Assembly: GCA_002307725.1 (NCBI GenBank)
Contig: DBUB01000014.1
Coordinates: 43,599-102,893, forward strand
Length of the DNA: 59,295 bases
Source: Alphaproteobacteria bacterium UBA1301
GTDB lineage: Bacteria; Pseudomonadota; Alphaproteobacteria; Micropepsales; Micropepsaceae
Direction of reading: 5' to 3'
Shown: positions 36,386 to 45,764 of the stretch, piece after piece
Numbering within the stretch: the stretch's first letter is position 1
Layout of the letters: the number at the start of each line of letters is the position of its first letter
Made by a program: the position numbers and the translations under genes
The notes under the pieces: model-generated
The model's database searches: none
Told to the model about the DNA's origin: nothing
Seen by the model: the letters and a program-made list of their open reading frames with translations, nothing else

Positions 36386-37600
36386 ATGATGAAGGCTGAA
36401 ACGGCGCGATCCTTGCGCGGACCTCTGGCGCTGGCGATCACTTGCTTTGTGATCTGGGGATTGGCCTATGGCCTTCTCGATGTGCTCAACAAGCATTTCC
36501 AGGAAACGCTGAACGTCTCCAAGGCGCAGTCGTCCTGGCTGCAGATTGCCTATTTCGGCGCCTATCTCGTCTGGAGCATTCCTGCCGGTCTGTTGCTGCA
36601 GGCCAAGGGATTTAAATTCGGCTTGGTGTCGGGCCTTGTCGTCATCGCCTTCGGCGCATTCCTGTTCGTGCCCTCGGCGCAGCTTGAAAGTTTTCCGTAT
36701 TTTGTGATGAGCATGTTCGTGCTCGCCACCGGATTGTGCGTGCTCGAAACTTCGGCCGATACTTATGTTAGCGTGCTGGGCAAGCCGGAGAACGCGCCTC
36801 GGCGGCTCAATCTGGCGCAATCGTTCAATGCGCTGGGCGTGTTTTGCGGCCCGATCATCGGCGGCGCGCTGTTCTTCAATCCCTCCGTTGCCAAGATGTT
36901 CGGCGGCCCGCAGCAGGCGGTCCAGTTCACTTATGTCGTGATCGCCATCGCGGTGGTGCTGTTCGCCGTGGTGATGACCTTATCTTGGCTGCCGGAAATC
37001 AAGCCGGAAGATCATCTGGCTGCCGGCGAGAGCGACAAACCGGCCAAGCCGCTTTTCCAGCAGCGCCATTTTGTCTTCGGCTTCATCACCCAGGCCATCT
37101 ATCTCGGCTCGCAGGTCGGCGTCTATTCCTTCTTCCTCAACCAGGCGACCGAATCCTGGCACGGCATGACGACACAACAGGCCGCGTTCCTGTTTTCCAT
37201 CGGCGTGCTCTGCTACCTGATCGGTCGCTTTGCCACGACCGTACTGATGATGCGTGTGGCGCCGCGCACGATCCTGGCGATCTACGGCGTTATCAACGTG
37301 GTTCTGTGCCTGGTCACCGCCGCGGGCATCGACAAGGTGTCGGTGCTGTCGCTGATCCCGGTGTTCTTCTTCATGGGCACGATGTTCCCGACCATCTTCA
37401 CGTTGGGTATCCGCGATCTTGGCGCCCACACCAAGCGCGCCTCCTCGATCATGGTAATGGCGATTGGCGGCGGCGTGTTGTTGCCCTACCCGATGGGCAT
37501 GATCGGCGACGCCTACGGCATGCCGGCCGCATTCCTGTTGCCCGCGGCCGGATTCGTGCTGGTCACTTGGTACGGCTGGAAGGGCGCCGCCATCGATTGA
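36386..37600 (+). CDS. FucP-type MFS sugar transporter
   Basis: A 12-helix major-facilitator permease of about 404 residues in the L-fucose/glucose-galactose:H+ symporter group. Recognisable parts are FVIWGLAYGLLDVLNKHFQETLNVSKAQSS-type helix 1, AYLVWSIPAGLLLQAKG, and LCVLETSADTYVSVLG with NLAQSFNALGVFCGPIIG. It probably moves a monosaccharide, likely rhamnose given the neighbours, across the inner membrane. The frame is open from 36230 but passes through the terminator, so the ATG at 36386 (or 36389) is chosen. It converges with the aldo/keto reductase with no gap. Confidence 0.88.
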   Translation: MMKAETARSLRGPLALAITCFVIWGLAYGLLDVLNKHFQETLNVSKAQSSWLQIAYFGAYLVWSIPAGLLLQAKGFKFGLVSGLVVIAFGAFLFVPSAQLESFPYFVMSMFVLATGLCVLETSADTYVSVLGKPENAPRRLNLAQSFNALGVFCGPIIGGALFFNPSVAKMFGGPQQAVQFTYVVIAIAVVLFAVVMTLSWLPEIKPEDHLAAGESDKPAKPLFQQRHFVFGFITQAIYLGSQVGVYSFFLNQATESWHGMTTQQAAFLFSIGVLCYLIGRFATTVLMMRVAPRTILAIYGVINVVLCLVTAAGIDKVSVLSLIPVFFFMGTMFPTIFTLGIRDLGAHTKRASSIMVMAIGGGVLLPYPMGMIGDAYGMPAAFLLPAAGFVLVTWYGWKGAAID

Positions 37601-38593
37601 TCAACGTCCGGTGATCTGCTCCAGTTTTTCGGGATAGCGTGGGCCTTGAACCGCCGCGCCCGCCGTCCCGATGGCGGAAAGTTCCGTCGCGCTCAGTGTT
37701 AGCGTTGTCGCGTTGATGTTTTCGTCGAGGCGCGATGACTTGGTGGTTCCAGGAATTGGCACAATCCACGGCTTCTGCGCCAGTAGCCACGCCAGCGCCA
37801 CTTGCGCCGTCGTAGCGCCGTGCCGCTTGCCGATGGAGCTAAGCAGATCGACCAGTGTTTGGTTGGATTGGCGCGCCTCCGGCGAGAAGCGGGGCAGGGC
37901 GCTGCGGAAATCGTTGGCTGCGAAGGCCGTGTTCGCGTCGATCTTGCCGGTCAGAAAGCCGCGGCCGAGCGGGCTGTAAGGCACCAACCCGATCCCGAGT
38001 TCCTCCAGCACCGGCAGGATGCCGTCTTCGATCCGACGCCACCACAACGAATATTCGCTCTGCAGCGCCGTCACTTTCTGCACCACATGGGCGCGACGGA
38101 TGGTATGCGCCCCGGCTTCCGACAGTCCGAAGTGTTTCACCTTACCCGCGCCGATCAAGTCCTTCACCGCACCCGCGACGTCTTCGATTGGCACATTGGG
38201 ATCGACCCGGTGTTGATAGAGTAGGTCGATACATTCGACCTTCAGCCGCTTCAGCGATCCTTCCACCGCCGCCTTGATATGGTCCGGGCGGCTGTCGAGC
38301 CCGGGTGAACTGCGCGGATCGCGCCCCGGTGAGAGATCAAAGCCGAACTTGGTCGCGATCGCCACGCGGTCGCGCACCGGCGCCAGCGCTTCGCCGACAA
38401 GTTCTTCATTGAAAAATGGTCCGTAGACCTCCGCCGTGTCGAACAAAGTGATGCCCGCCTCGACGGCATGGCGCAGCACCGCCGTCATTTCCTGTGTGTC
38501 CTTGGGCGGACCATAGGAGAAACTCATGCCCATGCAGCCGAGGCCGATCGCCGAAACCTCAAGTCCGCTGCGTCCCAGTTTGCGCTTCTGCAT
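37601..38593 (-). CDS. Aldo/keto reductase
   Basis: An NADP-dependent oxidoreductase with a TIM barrel, 330 residues. The catalytic tetrad is visible: Asp and Tyr in LFDTAEVYGPFFNEE, Lys in IATKFGFD and His in LLYQHRVD. The cofactor-binding end is IPGTTKSSRLDEN. It resembles general AKR13-like aldehyde reductases. It follows the zinc alcohol dehydrogenase by four bases, so they form an operon. A role in reducing L-lactaldehyde from rhamnose, or other aldehydes, is possible but cannot be shown from the sequence. Confidence 0.88.
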   Translation of the reverse strand: MQKRKLGRSGLEVSAIGLGCMGMSFSYGPPKDTQEMTAVLRHAVEAGITLFDTAEVYGPFFNEELVGEALAPVRDRVAIATKFGFDLSPGRDPRSSPGLDSRPDHIKAAVEGSLKRLKVECIDLLYQHRVDPNVPIEDVAGAVKDLIGAGKVKHFGLSEAGAHTIRRAHVVQKVTALQSEYSLWWRRIEDGILPVLEELGIGLVPYSPLGRGFLTGKIDANTAFAANDFRSALPRFSPEARQSNQTLVDLLSSIGKRHGATTAQVALAWLLAQKPWIVPIPGTTKSSRLDENINATTLTLSATELSAIGTAGAAVQGPRYPEKLEQITGR

Positions 38594-38597
38594 CGCT

Positions 38598-39650
38598 TCA
38601 GTCCTTCAAACTCGCCATGTCGATGACAAAGCGATATTTCACGTCGCTCTTCCGCATCCGCACATAGGCCTCGTTGATCGCGTCCATGCGGATCACTTCC
38701 ACATCGGCGGTGATGCCGTGCTCGCCGCAGAAGTCCAGCATTTCCTGCGTTTCTGGCAAGCCGCCGATCAGCGAGCCCGCCACCGCTTTGCGTTCGAGTA
38801 CCAGTGGGGCGGTGTTGAGTGCGTTGTCCAGCGGCCCGAGATAGCCCACCAGCACCAGAGTGCCGTCGACCTTCAAGGTCGGGATATAAGGATTGAGATC
38901 GTGAACATACGGCACCGTGTCGATGATCAGATCGAACGTTCCCGCCACCGCTTTCATCTCATCGGGCTTGCTCGACAACACGACTGTGTCAGCGCCGAGC
39001 CGTAACGCATCTTTTTCCTTACCCGGCGAGCGGGTGAACAGTGTCACCTCTGCACCCATTGCTTTTGCCAGTTTCAGTCCCATGTGGCCAAGTCCGCCGA
39101 GGCCGGTCACCGCCACATTCGAGCCTTGCTTTACGCCCCAATGACGCAAGGGCGAATAGGTGGTGATGCCGGCACAGAGCAGCGGGGCCGCACCTTTCAG
39201 GTCGAGCCCGTTGGGAATGTGCAGCACGAATTTTTCGTTCACCACGACGGCTTGCGAATAGCCGCCTTTGGTGACGCGGCCGTCTTTGGGATCGATTGCC
39301 GAATAGGTGAGGACGGCGCCCTTGCAGTATTGCTCAAGCCCATGTTCGCACGGCTCGCAGTCTTGGCAGGAATCGACCAGACAGCCAACACCGACCGTGT
39401 CGCCAACCTTGAAACGCGTCACCTTTGCCCCCACCGCCGTGACGCGGCCGATGATCTCGTGTCCGGGAACCACCGGATACTGCGTGTTGCCCCAATCGTT
39501 GTGCGTGGTGTGCAGGTCGGAGTGGCACACGCCGCAATAAATGATTGCAATGGTCACATCGTCGGCGCGCGGATCGCGCCGTTCGAAGCGATACGGCACC
39601 AGCGAGGCGGTCGGGGAATGAGCGGCATAGCCGAGCACTTTAATGGTCAT
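38598..39650 (-). CDS. Zinc-dependent alcohol dehydrogenase (YahK/cinnamyl-alcohol-dehydrogenase type)
   Basis: A 350-residue medium-chain dehydrogenase. Catalytic zinc ligands are in CGVCHSDLHTTHNDW and PGHEIIG. The structural zinc site is a cysteine cluster (CQDCEPCEHGLEQYC), and the Rossmann motif is GLGGLGHMGLKLAKA. This set is typical of NADP-dependent aldehyde reductases of the YahK/Adh group with broad specificity. It heads a two-gene minus-strand unit with the aldo/keto reductase. A terminator-free gap of about 230 bp separates it from the symporter gene on the same strand. Confidence 0.9.
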   Translation of the reverse strand: MTIKVLGYAAHSPTASLVPYRFERRDPRADDVTIAIIYCGVCHSDLHTTHNDWGNTQYPVVPGHEIIGRVTAVGAKVTRFKVGDTVGVGCLVDSCQDCEPCEHGLEQYCKGAVLTYSAIDPKDGRVTKGGYSQAVVVNEKFVLHIPNGLDLKGAAPLLCAGITTYSPLRHWGVKQGSNVAVTGLGGLGHMGLKLAKAMGAEVTLFTRSPGKEKDALRLGADTVVLSSKPDEMKAVAGTFDLIIDTVPYVHDLNPYIPTLKVDGTLVLVGYLGPLDNALNTAPLVLERKAVAGSLIGGLPETQEMLDFCGEHGITADVEVIRMDAINEAYVRMRKSDVKYRFVIDMASLKD

Positions 39651-39826
39651 GATGGTTCTCCGGACGGACAGACGCCGCCGTTATCTGCGGGGATGGGCGG
39701 CCTGGATTCAATGGAGTTAGTTCTACGACTGGGGACCGCCACCGGCTAGGGCCTGCGAGATTTAGGCGAGAACGCGATGGGATCTGGCAAGCTGGCCGCC
39801 ACGTAGGGTCAACCTGCCGTCAATAT

Positions 39827-39856
39827 GAAAACGGGCCCGCATTGCTGCGAGCCCGC
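39827..39856 (-). terminator. Rho-independent terminator of the sodium/sugar symporter gene
   Basis: On the minus strand a 10-bp stem (CGGGCTCGCA with TGCGGGCCCG, one wobble) and 4-base loop are followed by a short T-run. It lies 24 bp beyond the symporter stop codon. Confidence 0.75.
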
Positions 39857-39879
39857 TTGTTAGACCGAGGTTCGGGTTA

Positions 39880-41529
39880 TTACCACCAAGTCGCGTAGAG
39901 CGCGATCAGGACGGCGACGATGGCGCCCGAGGCGATCTTGAACGACATCGTGGTCGAGTAGTCGACGTGGGTCACGTCTACCGTCACCGTTTCCGGTGTT
40001 GGCTTTTGCATTAGCGACGCGATGATCGCCAAAACGAGGCAGGCGAGGAAGGTGTAGCCCATGCGATTCATGAACGGCACATTGCTCGCATACACCAGGG
40101 CCGACGCGACCGCGGGGTGTGCCTGAACCATGGCGAGGCCGCCGATCTTGGCGCCCAGATAGCACACGCCTGAAATCACCACCGAACCAATCGCAGCGAC
40201 GAGGGCACCGGCCTCCGTCGCCCGCTTCCAGAACAGGCCGAGCAGGAAGATCACAGTGATGCCCGGGGTGAAGAAGCCGGAGAAATCCTGGATGAATTGG
40301 AACGCCTGGTCGAAACCGCCAATCAGCGGCTTGGCAACCAGAACGGCAATCACCAGCGCGGTGATGGCGGTGATACGGCCGGTGATGACCAGCCCTTTTT
40401 CGCTGGTCTTTTTGTTGAAGGTTTTGAACACGTCCATCGTGAAGATGGTAGCGATCGAATTCACCTTCGAGCCGAGCGAGGCGATGATCGCTGCGATCAG
40501 GGCGGCAAACACGATGCCCAAGAGGCCCGGCGGCAACAGCGTCATCAGGGTCGGGTAGGCTTGGTCGTTCTTGATGCCCGGTGCGATCACTATGGCAGCG
40601 ATGCCCGGCACGACGACCAAGAGCGGAATCAGCAGCTTGAGGAAGGCAGCGAGCACAATGCCTTTCTGGGCCTCGTGGATGTTCTTCGCCGCTAGGCCGC
40701 GCTGGATGATGTACTGGTTAAAGCCCCAGTAGGACAGGTTGGCCACCCACATGCCGCCCAAGATGACGGAAAGGCCCGGCAAGTCCTTATAGAACGGATT
40801 GTCCGGGTGCAGAATCATGTGGAAGTGGTTGTTCGGCACCTTGTCGAGCAGCATCTGGAACCCGTGCAACGCGCCGAGCGCGCTGACGTCGCCGGAAACG
40901 TGGGTCAGAGAGATGAACACGATCACCATCCCGCCCAATACCAGCATGGTCACCTGTACCACGTCGGTCAGCGCGATGGCTTTCAAACCGCCGTAGAGGG
41001 CATAGGCGCCGCAAAACACCGCCAGGATGATGAGGCTCATCTGCTGCGAAATGCCGGTCACGGTCGAGAAGGCGGTCGAGCCGAGCCACAGGATAGAGGT
41101 CAGGTTGACGAAGACGTACATCAACAGCCAAAGGATCGCCATCACGAACTGGATGTTCGGTCCGTACCGGCGTTTCAAGAACTCCGGCATGGTGTAGATT
41201 TCGTTCTTCAGGAACACCGGCAGAAAGAACACGCCGACGATCAGCAGCGTCAGCGCCGCCATCCATTCATAGGAGGCGATGGCGAGACCGATGGCATAAC
41301 CGGAACCCGACATGCCGATGATCTGTTCGGCCGAGATGTTAGCGGCGATTAGGGATGTGCCGATGGCCCACCAGGGAAGCGCGCGGGACGCCAGGAAGTA
41401 GTCCTTGGAGTCCTTCACATGGCCTTTCTTTTCGCGGCTGACGTACTGCGCCAGCACGAAGATGAAAAGAAAATAGACGCAAACGACTCCGATATCGAGC
41501 GGTGTCAGGTGCATATTGGTGAGATGCAT
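39880..41529 (-). CDS. Sodium/sugar symporter (SSS family)
   Basis: A 549-residue inner-membrane symporter with about 14 hydrophobic helices, of the vSGLT-like solute:sodium symporter family. Characteristic parts are DYFLASRALPWWAIGTSLIAANISAEQIIGMSGSGY in helix 1, FLKRRYGPNIQF, and ALYGGLKAIALTDVVQ. The N-terminal sodium-site asparagine/serine region is conserved. Likely substrates are galactose, arabinose or xylose, judged by the downstream catabolic genes. It follows the sugar-acid dehydratase on the same strand, separated by 113 bp that hold a palindromic repeat. The ATG at 41511 is an alternative start. Confidence 0.9.
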   Translation of the reverse strand: MHLTNMHLTPLDIGVVCVYFLFIFVLAQYVSREKKGHVKDSKDYFLASRALPWWAIGTSLIAANISAEQIIGMSGSGYAIGLAIASYEWMAALTLLIVGVFFLPVFLKNEIYTMPEFLKRRYGPNIQFVMAILWLLMYVFVNLTSILWLGSTAFSTVTGISQQMSLIILAVFCGAYALYGGLKAIALTDVVQVTMLVLGGMVIVFISLTHVSGDVSALGALHGFQMLLDKVPNNHFHMILHPDNPFYKDLPGLSVILGGMWVANLSYWGFNQYIIQRGLAAKNIHEAQKGIVLAAFLKLLIPLLVVVPGIAAIVIAPGIKNDQAYPTLMTLLPPGLLGIVFAALIAAIIASLGSKVNSIATIFTMDVFKTFNKKTSEKGLVITGRITAITALVIAVLVAKPLIGGFDQAFQFIQDFSGFFTPGITVIFLLGLFWKRATEAGALVAAIGSVVISGVCYLGAKIGGLAMVQAHPAVASALVYASNVPFMNRMGYTFLACLVLAIIASLMQKPTPETVTVDVTHVDYSTTMSFKIASGAIVAVLIALYATWW

Positions 41530-41590
41530 TACTTACTTCCCCCTTTGCGGTCAGCCGCGCTGACTCGTTATGGATGGTGACGTCCCCTTG

Positions 41591-41637
41591 AGCGCTTCAC
41601 CAAAAAGGCGATACCGGTTTTCGGCCATGAAGCGCGC
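41591..41637. repeat. Intergenic palindromic repeat copy
   Basis: A member of the same family as 29886-29998: AGCGCTTCACCAAAAAGGCG, then a CCGGTTTTCGG core and TGAAGCGCGC. The ends pair as GCGCTTCA/TGAAGCGC. It lies between the dehydratase and symporter genes. Confidence 0.7.
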
Positions 41638-41642
41638 ATTCC

Positions 41643-43373
41643 CTAATGTGATTCACGGACCACGGTCGAGCCGCTGGAGCCGACCAGGAAGTCTAGATCG
41701 CATCCTTTGTCGGCTTGCAGAACGTGTTCCACGTAGAGCTGATAATAACCGCGTTTGTAGCGCTGCGAAGGCCTGTTCATGCGCCATTCTGTCAGGCGTG
41801 CCGCGATGTCCTGATCGGACAACTGTAGCGTCAGGCTGCGCTCCGGTCCGTTCAGGGTGATTTCGTCGCCGGTTTTGACGATGGCGAGCGGCCCGCCGGC
41901 ATCCGATTCCGGCGTGACGTGCAAGATAACGGTACCAAAGGCGGTGCCGCTCATCCGCGCATCGGAAATCCGCACCATATCCTTGACACCTTGAGCCAGG
42001 AGCTTGCGTGGCAACGGCAGGTTGCCGACTTCCGGCATGCCCGGATAGCCTTTGGGCCCGCAGCCCTTGAGCACCAGAATGCAGTCCTTGTCGACGTCAA
42101 GATCGGGATCGTCCATCTTGGCTTTGTAATCTTCGATGGTCTCGAACACGACCGCACGGCCGCGATGGTGATAGAGCGTTTCGCCTGCCGCGCTCGGTTT
42201 CATGATGGCGCCGCCCGGACAGAGATTTCCATGGAGCACCCAAATGCCGGATTCGGTGCGCACCGGGTGATCGAAGGCGCGGATCACCGTCTCGTTGAAG
42301 CATTCGGATTCGGCGATGATGTCGCCAAGCTTGCACCCTGCGACCGTTGGCGCGTCGAGATGAAGTTTGGATGCGATCTGTTTCAGCGCTGCGGGCAAGC
42401 CGCCGGCATAATGGAAATCCTCCATCAAATACTGGCCCGAGGGCTGCAGATCGACCAGCAGCGGAATGTCGCTCGACAGCCGGTCGAAATCGGTCAGGTT
42501 CAGCGGCAGGCCCAGCCGTCCGGCGATCGCCAGAAGATGCAGCACCGCATTGGTCGAACCGCCGATCGCGGCGATAGTACAAATGGCGTTCTCGAGCGCC
42601 GCGCGCGTCAGAATTTGTGACAGGCGAAGGTCGGCTTTCACTGCTGCCACGATGGCCCGGCCCGATTGGTGAGCGAGGACTCGCCGGCGCGCATCCACGG
42701 CCGGAATTGTCGCGTTGTAGGGCAGGGCGAGGCCCATCGCTTCCACCAAACAGGCGAAGGTCGAGGCGGTGCCCATGGTCATGCAGGTGCCGGGACTGCG
42801 CGACATGCCGCTCTCAGCGGCCATGAAGTCTGTCAGCTTCATTTCGCCGGCGCGCACCGCTTCGCTGAATTTCCACACCGCAGTGCCGGAGCCGATATCG
42901 CAGCCGCGGTACTTGCCGTTCAGCATCGGTCCTGACGAAACCACGATGGTCGGAAGGTCGACGCTCGCGGCGCCCATCAATTGGCCCGGCGTGGTCTTGT
43001 CGCAACCACCGAGCAGCACCACGCCGTCAATCGGATTGCCGCGGATGGATTCCTCCACCTCCATGGCGAGAAGGTTGCGGAACAGCATGGTGGTCGGCCG
43101 CATCTGCGTTTCGCCGAGCGACATGGCGGGGAATTCGAGCGGCAATCCGCCCGCTTCCCACACACCGCGCTTCACATAATCGGCCAGCTCGCGCAAATGG
43201 GCATTGCAGGGCGTCAATTCCGACCAGGTGTTGCAGATGCCGATGACCGGCCGTCCGTCGAACACGTCGTCCGGCAGGCCTTCGCTCTTCATCCAACTGC
43301 GATGGATAAAGCCGTCGCGGTCCGGCCGTCCATAGACGTCCTGACTGCGGAATTTCGGCTTGTCAGCCGCCAT
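41643..43373 (-). CDS. IlvD/Edd-family sugar-acid dehydratase (L-arabinonate dehydratase-like)
   Basis: An iron-sulfur dehydratase of 576 residues. The three cluster cysteines are in CNTWSELTPCNAHL, GGCDKTTPGQ and GTCMTMGTAST, and the magnesium-site region is KPSAAG-like. Length and order fit the pentonate dehydratase branch of IlvD/Edd (L-arabinonate or D-xylonate) rather than biosynthetic IlvD. Some members also use D-galactonate or L-fuconate. It probably converts the acid formed by the galactose/arabinose dehydrogenase and lactonase encoded at 48.1-50.8 kb to a 2-keto-3-deoxy acid. An exact 15-bp operator-like palindrome is 38 bp upstream. Confidence 0.88.
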   Translation of the reverse strand: MAADKPKFRSQDVYGRPDRDGFIHRSWMKSEGLPDDVFDGRPVIGICNTWSELTPCNAHLRELADYVKRGVWEAGGLPLEFPAMSLGETQMRPTTMLFRNLLAMEVEESIRGNPIDGVVLLGGCDKTTPGQLMGAASVDLPTIVVSSGPMLNGKYRGCDIGSGTAVWKFSEAVRAGEMKLTDFMAAESGMSRSPGTCMTMGTASTFACLVEAMGLALPYNATIPAVDARRRVLAHQSGRAIVAAVKADLRLSQILTRAALENAICTIAAIGGSTNAVLHLLAIAGRLGLPLNLTDFDRLSSDIPLLVDLQPSGQYLMEDFHYAGGLPAALKQIASKLHLDAPTVAGCKLGDIIAESECFNETVIRAFDHPVRTESGIWVLHGNLCPGGAIMKPSAAGETLYHHRGRAVVFETIEDYKAKMDDPDLDVDKDCILVLKGCGPKGYPGMPEVGNLPLPRKLLAQGVKDMVRISDARMSGTAFGTVILHVTPESDAGGPLAIVKTGDEITLNGPERSLTLQLSDQDIAARLTEWRMNRPSQRYKRGYYQLYVEHVLQADKGCDLDFLVGSSGSTVVRESH

Positions 43374-43410
43374 GGACCTAACCCCGGAACGGCCGCTCCC
43401 TGGCCTATTT

Positions 43411-43425
43411 ATTTATATGATAAAT
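43411..43425. promoter_or_regulatory. Operator candidate ATTTAT-ATG-ATAAAT (copy 1)
   Basis: A perfect 6-bp inverted repeat with a 3-base centre, 38 bp before the dehydratase start and set in GC-rich surroundings. The identical 15-mer recurs at 44539-44553, and a 12-of-15 match lies at 47989-48003. The distribution suggests the FadR-type regulator at 49037 as a possible ligand; this is inference. Confidence 0.6.
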
Positions 43426-43491
43426 ATAGCGCACCAGAACATTTATCGCAAGCTCTGCTCTTCAGCGTAAGACGCGAGATGGTACCAAATT

Positions 43492-44442
43492 CTATGGCCG
43501 GTCCCAGCGGTGGGCGCGCAAGGCGTTCACCAAGGCGGCTGGCAGCGGCCCTTGCTCGGAGAGGGCGAGATTGGCATCGACATGGTCCGTCTGGCGCATC
43601 CCGACGATGAGGGTCGAGATGGTCGGCTCGCTCAGGATAAAGCGCAGCGCCATATCCGGCAGACTCATTCCCTCGGGCAATAGCGCCTTCAGTGCGTCGA
43701 TGCGGGGTAGGGTCTTGGCCAGATTGTCCGGGTTGAAATAGCGCCCGCGCCAGTCGCCTGCGGGGAATGTTGTCGCCATCGTCAACTTGCCGCCCAAGCT
43801 GCCTTCGTCGAGCGGCACGCGCGCGATAACGCCGACCTTATGCTTGCGGCAGGCCGGGAACAGCGCGTCTTCGGGCGCCTGGTCGAAGATGTTGTAGATC
43901 ACCTGCACACTGTCGATCAGGCCGGTTTCGATGGCGGCGATGCCGTTCTCCGGCTGCCAGCGGTTGAGGCTGAGGCCGAAAGCTTTGATGCGTCCCGTTT
44001 GCTTCAATTCGGCGACGGTATCCTGCCATTCCGCTTCTTTCGCCCAGGCGTCTTCCCAGACGTGGAATTGTAGCAGATCGATCGGCCGCCCGAACGCGTC
44101 GGCAATCCGCTGGGCATATTCCAGAACATGGGTGCGCGGGAAAATCGCATGCAGTTTGTTGGTCGGCTTGCTCGGCCAAGTGAAATCGGCCGGTGGGATT
44201 TTGGAGGCCAGGACCAGCCTGCGATCCGGATAGTCGTGCACCACCGCACCAATCAGTTTGTCGCTGCGCCCGTCGCCGTAAACGAAGGCACTATCAAAGA
44301 AGGTGCAGCCGCCTTCGATGGAGTGGCGCAAGGCATCCTTGCTCACCTCATCGTCCGAGCCGGACCAGCTTCCCATGCCCCACAACCCGTGGCCGATTTC
44401 GCTGACCTGAAGACCTGATTTGCCGAGCGGGCGGTAATGCAT
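43492..44442 (-). CDS. Aldo/keto reductase
   Basis: A 316-residue aldo/keto reductase. Catalytic residues are visible in FFDSAFVYGDGRSDK (Asp, Tyr), VLASKIPP (Lys) and LLQFHVWED (His). The C-terminus has the NADP-binding STLIVGMRQTDHV. The ATG at 44442 is preferred because GGAG then has proper spacing; the in-frame GTG at 44451 sits directly on it. It lies in the galactose/arabinose module, upstream of the dehydratase. It could be an aldose dehydrogenase or reductase, but its substrate is not evident. Confidence 0.87.
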   Translation of the reverse strand: MHYRPLGKSGLQVSEIGHGLWGMGSWSGSDDEVSKDALRHSIEGGCTFFDSAFVYGDGRSDKLIGAVVHDYPDRRLVLASKIPPADFTWPSKPTNKLHAIFPRTHVLEYAQRIADAFGRPIDLLQFHVWEDAWAKEAEWQDTVAELKQTGRIKAFGLSLNRWQPENGIAAIETGLIDSVQVIYNIFDQAPEDALFPACRKHKVGVIARVPLDEGSLGGKLTMATTFPAGDWRGRYFNPDNLAKTLPRIDALKALLPEGMSLPDMALRFILSEPTISTLIVGMRQTDHVDANLALSEQGPLPAALVNALRAHRWDRP

Positions 44443-44538
44443 GCGAGACACTCCGAAGAAGGTAACCGGTAACCAAAGGCGGATTTATCACCAACTGTGG
44501 CTGAACGGCGCGGGCCGTTCGCTTGACTCACCGGACTC

Positions 44539-44553
44539 ATTTATATGATAAAT
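44539..44553. promoter_or_regulatory. Operator candidate ATTTAT-ATG-ATAAAT (copy 2)
   Basis: Identical to the 15-mer at 43411-43425. It lies in the divergent region between the aldo/keto reductase and galT, 97 bp from the former start and 143 bp from the latter, so it could control both. Confidence 0.6.
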
Positions 44554-44696
44554 TCTACCAGACAAGATATGCGTCGGAAAGACATCCCAGAATTGTCTTT
44601 CTTCATGCACAAACCCGTACGGCGGGTGATGATGATTGATCCACCGTGGACCCGCTTACGGCAGCCGGGACACGGCAACAACGACAGGCCGGAGTA

Positions 44697-45764
44697 ATGG
44701 TAGGAAAAGTAGAGACAAATTCCGAGCGCCCCACGACCATTCGCATGCCGGACGGCCGCTCTCTGTATCTCTACGGCGGGTTTGTCGGCGAGCCATCCTG
44801 GCCGTGGCTGGAGCCGAACCAGGTGCATTCCTATTCGCACCGCCGCTGGCATCCGCTGCGCCGCGAGTGGGTGGTCTATTCGGCCCACCGTCAGTTGCGG
44901 ACTTACAAGCCGCCAGCAAACGACTGCCCGTTTTGTCCAGGTGCGGAGGACGGCGAACTTCCGCTCAAGGATTTCTCCATTGCGGTGTTCGACAATCGCT
45001 TCTCCTCATTGCAGAAGAATGCGCCCGTGCCGGAGCCAATCCCCGGGTTGGACTTGCCGGTCGGCGCGGCCGTCGGCAATTGCGAGGTCATTGTCTATTC
45101 GTCCAATCACAAGGCGTCGATGGCGTCGCTGCCGCTGGAGCGGCGCGAGTTGCTCGTGCGCGTCTGGGGCGACCGCATCCGCGCGCTTCTGGAAATCCCC
45201 GCCATGCAGGTGGTGATGCCGTTCGAGAACCGCGGCGAGGAAGCCGGCGTGACGCTGCATCACCCGCACGGCCAGATTTACGGCTTCGGTTATCTGCCGC
45301 CGATCATCGGTGCGATGGCGCAGACCTTCCGCGAAGGCTACGACCTCGCCAAGCTGACGGCGTTGCCACAATACGTCGTCGCTGATGCGCCCAATGCATC
45401 GCTGCTCGTGCCGCCGTTCACGCGCTTTCCCTACGAGCTTTGGATTGTGCCGAAGCGCTTCCGTCCCGATCCGGCGTCGCTGACGCCTGAAGAGACGACC
45501 GATATCGCTGGGCTTCTGGCGCGCGCCGCCAACACCTACGACACCTTCTTCGGCCGTGTTTGCCCGTATGTGATGCTGGTCTATTCGGCACCCAAGGGGT
45601 TCGAGGACGTGTTCCCGTTCCACATCCAGTTCCAGCCGTTGCTGCGGGCGCCGAACAAGATGAAGTTCATTGCCGGCTGCGAACTCGGCGCCGGTTCCTT
45701 CCTGGTCGACATCCTGCCGGAAACGGCGGCCCAGAATTTGAGAAATGTTGAGGTCAATCCATGA
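44697..45764 (+). CDS. galT: Galactose-1-phosphate uridylyltransferase
   Basis: A Leloir-pathway enzyme exchanging UMP between UDP-glucose and galactose 1-phosphate. The HIT-type active site HHPHGQIYG is at residues 188-196, with H191 the expected uridylylated nucleophile. An N-terminal CPFCPG zinc-site pair and the C-terminal FPFHIQFQPLLR also fit GalT. It is about 355 residues. The frame is open from 44646; the ATG at 44697 has GGAG very close (2-base spacing), so the start is moderately uncertain. It is first in a tightly overlapping galT-galK-galE operon. Confidence 0.94.
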   Translation: MVGKVETNSERPTTIRMPDGRSLYLYGGFVGEPSWPWLEPNQVHSYSHRRWHPLRREWVVYSAHRQLRTYKPPANDCPFCPGAEDGELPLKDFSIAVFDNRFSSLQKNAPVPEPIPGLDLPVGAAVGNCEVIVYSSNHKASMASLPLERRELLVRVWGDRIRALLEIPAMQVVMPFENRGEEAGVTLHHPHGQIYGFGYLPPIIGAMAQTFREGYDLAKLTALPQYVVADAPNASLLVPPFTRFPYELWIVPKRFRPDPASLTPEETTDIAGLLARAANTYDTFFGRVCPYVMLVYSAPKGFEDVFPFHIQFQPLLRAPNKMKFIAGCELGAGSFLVDILPETAAQNLRNVEVNP